From Nocardia sienata NBRC 100364 (GTDB lineage: Bacteria > Actinomycetota > Actinomycetes > Mycobacteriales > Mycobacteriaceae), in the NCBI RefSeq assembly GCF_001613205.1, contig NZ_BDBX01000004.1, positions 1 through 64,000 of the forward strand: a stretch of 64,000 nucleotides of DNA, read 5' to 3'. A program made the translations under genes and the position numbers. Under the pieces are notes generated by a model. That model saw only the letters and a list, made by a program, of their open reading frames with translations, made no database searches and was not told the origin of the DNA. Positions 60,845 to 64,000 of this stretch are shown one piece after another. Positions within the stretch are counted from its first letter, which is position 1, and every line of letters starts with the position of its first letter.

Positions 60845-62512
60845 GTGAGCTCCCCCGCTGTCAGCAAGCCCGCCATCCTCAGTGTCGACGACGACCCCGG
60901 GGTGTCCCGGGCCGTCGTCCGTGATCTGCGGCGCCGGTACGGCGCCGAGTACCGGATCTTGCGCGCCGAGTCCGGTCCGCAGGCGCTCGAGGTGCTGCGC
61001 GAGATGAAACTGCGCGGCCAGCCCGTCGCCATACTCATCGCCGATTTCCGGATGCCGGGTATGGACGGTATCGAGTTCCTCGAACAGGCGATGGACCTCG
61101 ACCCCTATGCCCGCCGGGTGTTGCTCACCGCCTACGCCGATACCAACGCCGCCATCGATGCGATCAATGTCGTCGATCTCGATCACTACCTGCTCAAACC
61201 GTGGGACCCGCCGGAAGAGAAGCTGTACCCGGTGCTGGACGGCCTGCTGGATGCCTGGCGCAGCAGCGAGCACCGGCCGGTGCACGGTACCAAGGTCGTC
61301 GGCAACCGGTGGTCACCGCGATCGTCGCAGGTCAGGGAGTTTCTGGCTCGCAACCAGCTGCCCTACCGCTGGTTCCTGGCCGACGAACCGGAAGGCGCGC
61401 GCCTGCTCGAGGCCGCCGGTGCCGACCCGCGGCGCTGCCCGGTGGTGATCACCGAGGGCGGGCAGGCGCTGGTCCAGCCCAGCGACGGGGAGCTGGCCGC
61501 GGGTGTGGGGCTGAGCACAGAACCGGCCGGCGACTTCTACGATCTCATCGTCGTCGGCGGCGGGCCGGCCGGCCTCGGCGCCGCAGTGTACGGCGCCTCC
61601 GAAGGGCTGCGCACCGTACTGGTCGAACGCACGGCCACCGGCGGCCAGGCGGGACAGAGCTCGCGTATCGAGAACTACCTGGGATTCCCGGACGGATTGT
61701 CCGGGGCCCAGCTGGCCGACCGGGCGCGCCGCCAGGCGGCGAAATTCGGGGCCGAGGTCGTCACCACGCGCGAGGTCGTCGGGCTGGAGGTGAACGGGTC
61801 GGCCAGGACCGTGCGGTTCGCCGACGGCGGCGCCCTGTCCGCTCATACGGTCCTCATCGCGACCGGCGTGGACTACCGGCGCCATCCGGCGACCGGTGTC
61901 GACGAGTACACCGGACGGGGGGTCTATTACGGATCGGCCATGACCGAGGCCGCCGAATGCGCCGGACACGACGTCTATATCGTCGGCGGCGCGAATTCGG
62001 CCGGTCAGGCGGCGATGTTCCTGTCCCGCAACGCGCGCACGGTGCACCTGGTGGTGCGCGCAGACGCGCTGGAGAAGTCCATGTCGCACTATTTGATTCA
62101 GCAGATCGCCCAGGTTCCCAATATCCGGGTGCACACCGAGACCGAGGTCGTCGCGGTGGACGGCGACGACCATCTGGACACGCTGGTCCTGCGCGACAAC
62201 CGATCCGGCGCCGAGGAGAAAGTGCCCGCCGAACGGCTGTTCCTGTTCATCGGCGCCGCCCCGCAAACCGATTGGCTCGACGGCGTGGTGCACCGCGACG
62301 CCGCGGGCTACGTCCTGGCGGGCCCGGATCTGCTGGTCGACGGTGACCGGCCCAAGGGATGGGAACTCTCACGGCCGCCGCACCATCTGGAGACCAGCGT
62401 GCCGGGAGTTTTCGTAGCCGGGGACGTCCACGCCGAATCCGCCAAGCGGGTGGCCTCCGCGGTCGGCGAGGGTGCCATGGCCGTCATGCTCGTGCACCGT
62501 TACCTGGCATAG
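60845..62512 (+). CDS. Response-regulator receiver fused to thioredoxin-reductase-like flavoprotein
   Basis: A 555-residue fusion. Residues ~10-125 are a receiver domain (SVDDDPGVSR acidic pair, phospho-acceptor D67 in IADFRMPGMDG, T in LLTAYAD, K118 in LLKPWD). Residues ~150-230 are glutaredoxin/thioredoxin-like. From ~240 comes a FAD/NAD reductase: LIVVGGGPAGLGAAVYGASE, ATGGQAGQSSRIENYLGF, VYIVGGANSAGQAAMFLS, GVFVAGDVHAESAKRVASAV. The CxxC redox pair of thioredoxin reductase is replaced (GSAMTEAAEC), so it is not a normal reductase. The next gene, 12 bp on, encodes a histidine kinase, its likely partner. GTG 60845. Confidence 0.88.
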   Translation: MSSPAVSKPAILSVDDDPGVSRAVVRDLRRRYGAEYRILRAESGPQALEVLREMKLRGQPVAILIADFRMPGMDGIEFLEQAMDLDPYARRVLLTAYADTNAAIDAINVVDLDHYLLKPWDPPEEKLYPVLDGLLDAWRSSEHRPVHGTKVVGNRWSPRSSQVREFLARNQLPYRWFLADEPEGARLLEAAGADPRRCPVVITEGGQALVQPSDGELAAGVGLSTEPAGDFYDLIVVGGGPAGLGAAVYGASEGLRTVLVERTATGGQAGQSSRIENYLGFPDGLSGAQLADRARRQAAKFGAEVVTTREVVGLEVNGSARTVRFADGGALSAHTVLIATGVDYRRHPATGVDEYTGRGVYYGSAMTEAAECAGHDVYIVGGANSAGQAAMFLSRNARTVHLVVRADALEKSMSHYLIQQIAQVPNIRVHTETEVVAVDGDDHLDTLVLRDNRSGAEEKVPAERLFLFIGAAPQTDWLDGVVHRDAAGYVLAGPDLLVDGDRPKGWELSRPPHHLETSVPGVFVAGDVHAESAKRVASAVGEGAMAVMLVHRYLA

Positions 62513-62524
62513 AGGAGACCGAGA

Positions 62525-63982
62525 ATGAGCATCTGCGATCCCGCCGAACTGCGGTCGCTGTTCCTGTTCGAGAAACTCGACGATCGGCAGCTCGACTGGT
62601 TGTGCGCCGACGGCCGCATCGAAACCGTCGAGCCGGGCCCGGTGTACCAGGAAGGCGATCCGGCGACCTGCTTCTATGTGCTCATGGACGGTGAGGTGCG
62701 GCTCACCAAACTGTCCGGGGGCCGGGAGATCGAGATGGTGCACACCGACCATCGCGGCTCCTACGCGGGAGCGTGGACGGCGTATCTCGGCGAGCGGGCC
62801 GACACCCATTACAGCAGCTCGCTCTATGTGACCCGTACGTCGCGGTTCTATGTGCTGGACGCGCAAATCTTCGCCCGGATGATGCATACCTGGTTCCCGA
62901 TGGCGGTCCATCTGCTCGAGGGCGCGTTCTTCGGTAACCGCAACACCAACGCGCGGATAGCCCAGCGGGAGCGACTGCTCGCCCTCGGCTCGCTGTCTGC
63001 GGGGCTGACCCACGAACTGAACAATCCGGCCGCGGCCGCGGTCCGGGCGACGTCGGGCCTGCGCGACCGGATCGCGGGGATGCGGCACAAACTCGCCATG
63101 ATGGCGCAGGGCAAATTCGATACCGCGGTCCTGGAAACCCTGGTCCGACTGCAGGAGGAGGCGGCCGCCCAGGTCGCCAAGGCACCTGAACTGTCGGCGC
63201 TCGAGGCCGCCGACCGGGAGGACCTGCTCGGCGAATGGCTCGAGGACCACGGAATCCGCGACGGCTGGGAACTGGCGCCTAACTATGTCCAGGCCGGCTT
63301 CGACACGGATTGGCTCGAGCGGGTGGCCGCCACCCTCGAGGGCTGTCCGCCCCCGGTCCTCGAGGGGGCGTTCCGCTGGCTGAACTACACCATCGAGACC
63401 GAACTACTGATGAACGAGATCGCCGATTCCACCACGCGTATCTCGACCTTGGTGGACGCGGCCAAACAGTACTCCCAGATGGACCGGGCCCCGTTCCAGG
63501 TGGTGGACCTGCACGAACTCCTCGACAGCACGCTGGTGATGCTCAGCCGCAAGATCGGTGACTCGATCGAGGTGGTCAAGGACTACGACCGCACCCTGCC
63601 CCAGGTACCCTGCTACGCCGCCGAACTCAATCAGGTGTGGACGAACCTGATCGACAACGCGGTGTACGCGATGGCGGGCCGCGGGAGGTTGACCCTGAGC
63701 ACCCGCCTCGAGAACGACTGCGCGGTCGTCGTGGTCGCCGATACCGGGCCCGGTATTCCGGCCGAGGTGCAAAGTCGCATCTTCGAACCGTTCTTCACCA
63801 CCAAACCGGTCGGTGAGGGCACCGGGCTCGGCCTCGATATCTCGTTCCGCATCGTCGTCGACAAGCACGACGGAGACATCCGGGTCGATTCGCGGCCCGG
63901 CGATACCCGTTTCACGGTGTGGCTTCCGCTCACCCGCGCCGAGGACGAGTCCTCGGAGACCGCCGACCCGGACGGCGAATGA
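62525..63982 (+). CDS. Histidine kinase with cNMP-binding-type sensor domain
   Basis: A 485-residue cytoplasmic histidine kinase. Residues ~10-130 are a cyclic-nucleotide-binding-type beta barrel ([40 protein letters not shown]), though the canonical Arg-rich phosphate cassette is not obvious. The H-box is [20 protein letters not shown] with H163. An HATPase domain follows: [40 protein letters not shown] and [15 protein letters not shown]. There are no membrane helices. It probably phosphorylates the receiver of the upstream flavoprotein. ATG 62525 with GAGGAG upstream; the gene ends 18 bp before the window edge. Confidence 0.9.
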   Translation: MSICDPAELRSLFLFEKLDDRQLDWLCADGRIETVEPGPVYQEGDPATCFYVLMDGEVRLTKLSGGREIEMVHTDHRGSYAGAWTAYLGERADTHYSSSLYVTRTSRFYVLDAQIFARMMHTWFPMAVHLLEGAFFGNRNTNARIAQRERLLALGSLSAGLTHELNNPAAAAVRATSGLRDRIAGMRHKLAMMAQGKFDTAVLETLVRLQEEAAAQVAKAPELSALEAADREDLLGEWLEDHGIRDGWELAPNYVQAGFDTDWLERVAATLEGCPPPVLEGAFRWLNYTIETELLMNEIADSTTRISTLVDAAKQYSQMDRAPFQVVDLHELLDSTLVMLSRKIGDSIEVVKDYDRTLPQVPCYAAELNQVWTNLIDNAVYAMAGRGRLTLSTRLENDCAVVVVADTGPGIPAEVQSRIFEPFFTTKPVGEGTGLGLDISFRIVVDKHDGDIRVDSRPGDTRFTVWLPLTRAEDESSETADPDGE

Positions 63983-64000
63983 ACCCACGGCCCGTGGCTC

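Noticed and set aside
1..64000. tRNA, rRNA, CRISPR arrays, IS elements and prophage attachment sites
   Set aside because: I looked for clover-leaf arms, regularly spaced repeats, transposase motifs and integrase genes and found none. The phage-lysozyme-like domain at 25543 has no accompanying phage genes.

Overview
The window is high-GC DNA with GTG and TTG starts, many 4-bp ATGA/GTGA gene overlaps and TANNNT-type -10 boxes. Its content points to a Nocardia-like mycolate actinomycete: a HTH/DUF397 pair with a DUF574-type methyltransferase, LigC with a LigD-like primase-polymerase, a double-domain FadE6-like acyl-CoA dehydrogenase, mycofactocin-type dehydrogenases, a CtpI-like P-type ATPase, DUF2236 and MaoC proteins. 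The genus is an inference. I saw no tRNA, rRNA, CRISPR array, transposase or phage integration module.

Layout. 1-3.4 kb: Scr1-type HTH regulator, DUF397 partner, SAM methyltransferase, an 84-residue protein of unknown function and a CBS-domain protein. Two arrays of a 12-bp dyad (TTRCANNTGYAA) lie in front of the DUF397 gene and the 84-residue gene. 3.4-9.4 kb: a PPOX-fold protein divergent from a tightly coupled four-gene operon (class V aminotransferase/cysteine desulfurase-like, unknown domain fused to a heavy-metal-associated domain, fold-III PLP decarboxylase, cysteine synthase-rhodanese fusion). A Fur-box-like dyad precedes the operon. This is the best candidate here for an undescribed system, possibly sulfur- and metal-linked small-molecule biosynthesis. 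9.4-16 kb: PAP2 phosphatase, small membrane protein, TetR regulator, flotillin cluster ending in a cold-shock-domain protein, and a LigC/primase-polymerase repair pair. 16-23 kb: acyl-CoA dehydrogenase with TetR regulator, unusual SDR with a zinc-ribbon-like N terminus, CoA transferase, lipoprotein and GlxA/AraC-type regulator.

23.5-26.6 kb: a membrane-anchored protein and two paralogous proteins that share an N-terminal helical domain but end in different wall-degrading domains. 26.8-37.2 kb: DHFR-like reductase, GH3 glucosidase, secreted esterase, nitronate monooxygenase, double acyl-CoA dehydrogenase, a frameshifted GMC/cholesterol-oxidase-like pseudogene, SRPBCC protein and amine-oxidase-like flavoprotein. 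37.2-42.9 kb: a DUF2236 oxygenase gene with a probable leaderless, operator-controlled promoter, then ADP-ribosylglycohydrolase, two SDRs and a TesB thioesterase. 43-50.9 kb: P450, DUF1059, CysQ-like phosphatase, mycofactocin-type SDR and NDMA-type alcohol dehydrogenase, MaoC, TauE/SafE exporter and a second zinc alcohol dehydrogenase. 51-56 kb: TerD-nuclease fusion, AlkZ/YcaQ-type protein and SDR-DUF2867. 56-64 kb: a very large P-type ATPase, then a receiver-flavoprotein fusion paired with a cNMP-domain histidine kinase.

Much of the window is lipid, sterol or alcohol catabolism (acyl-CoA dehydrogenases, CoA transferase, thioesterase, MaoC, P450, mycofactocin-type enzymes). Accessory modules for stress response, regulation and envelope work lie between these genes. 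All functions are read from motifs by eye; no database search was possible.
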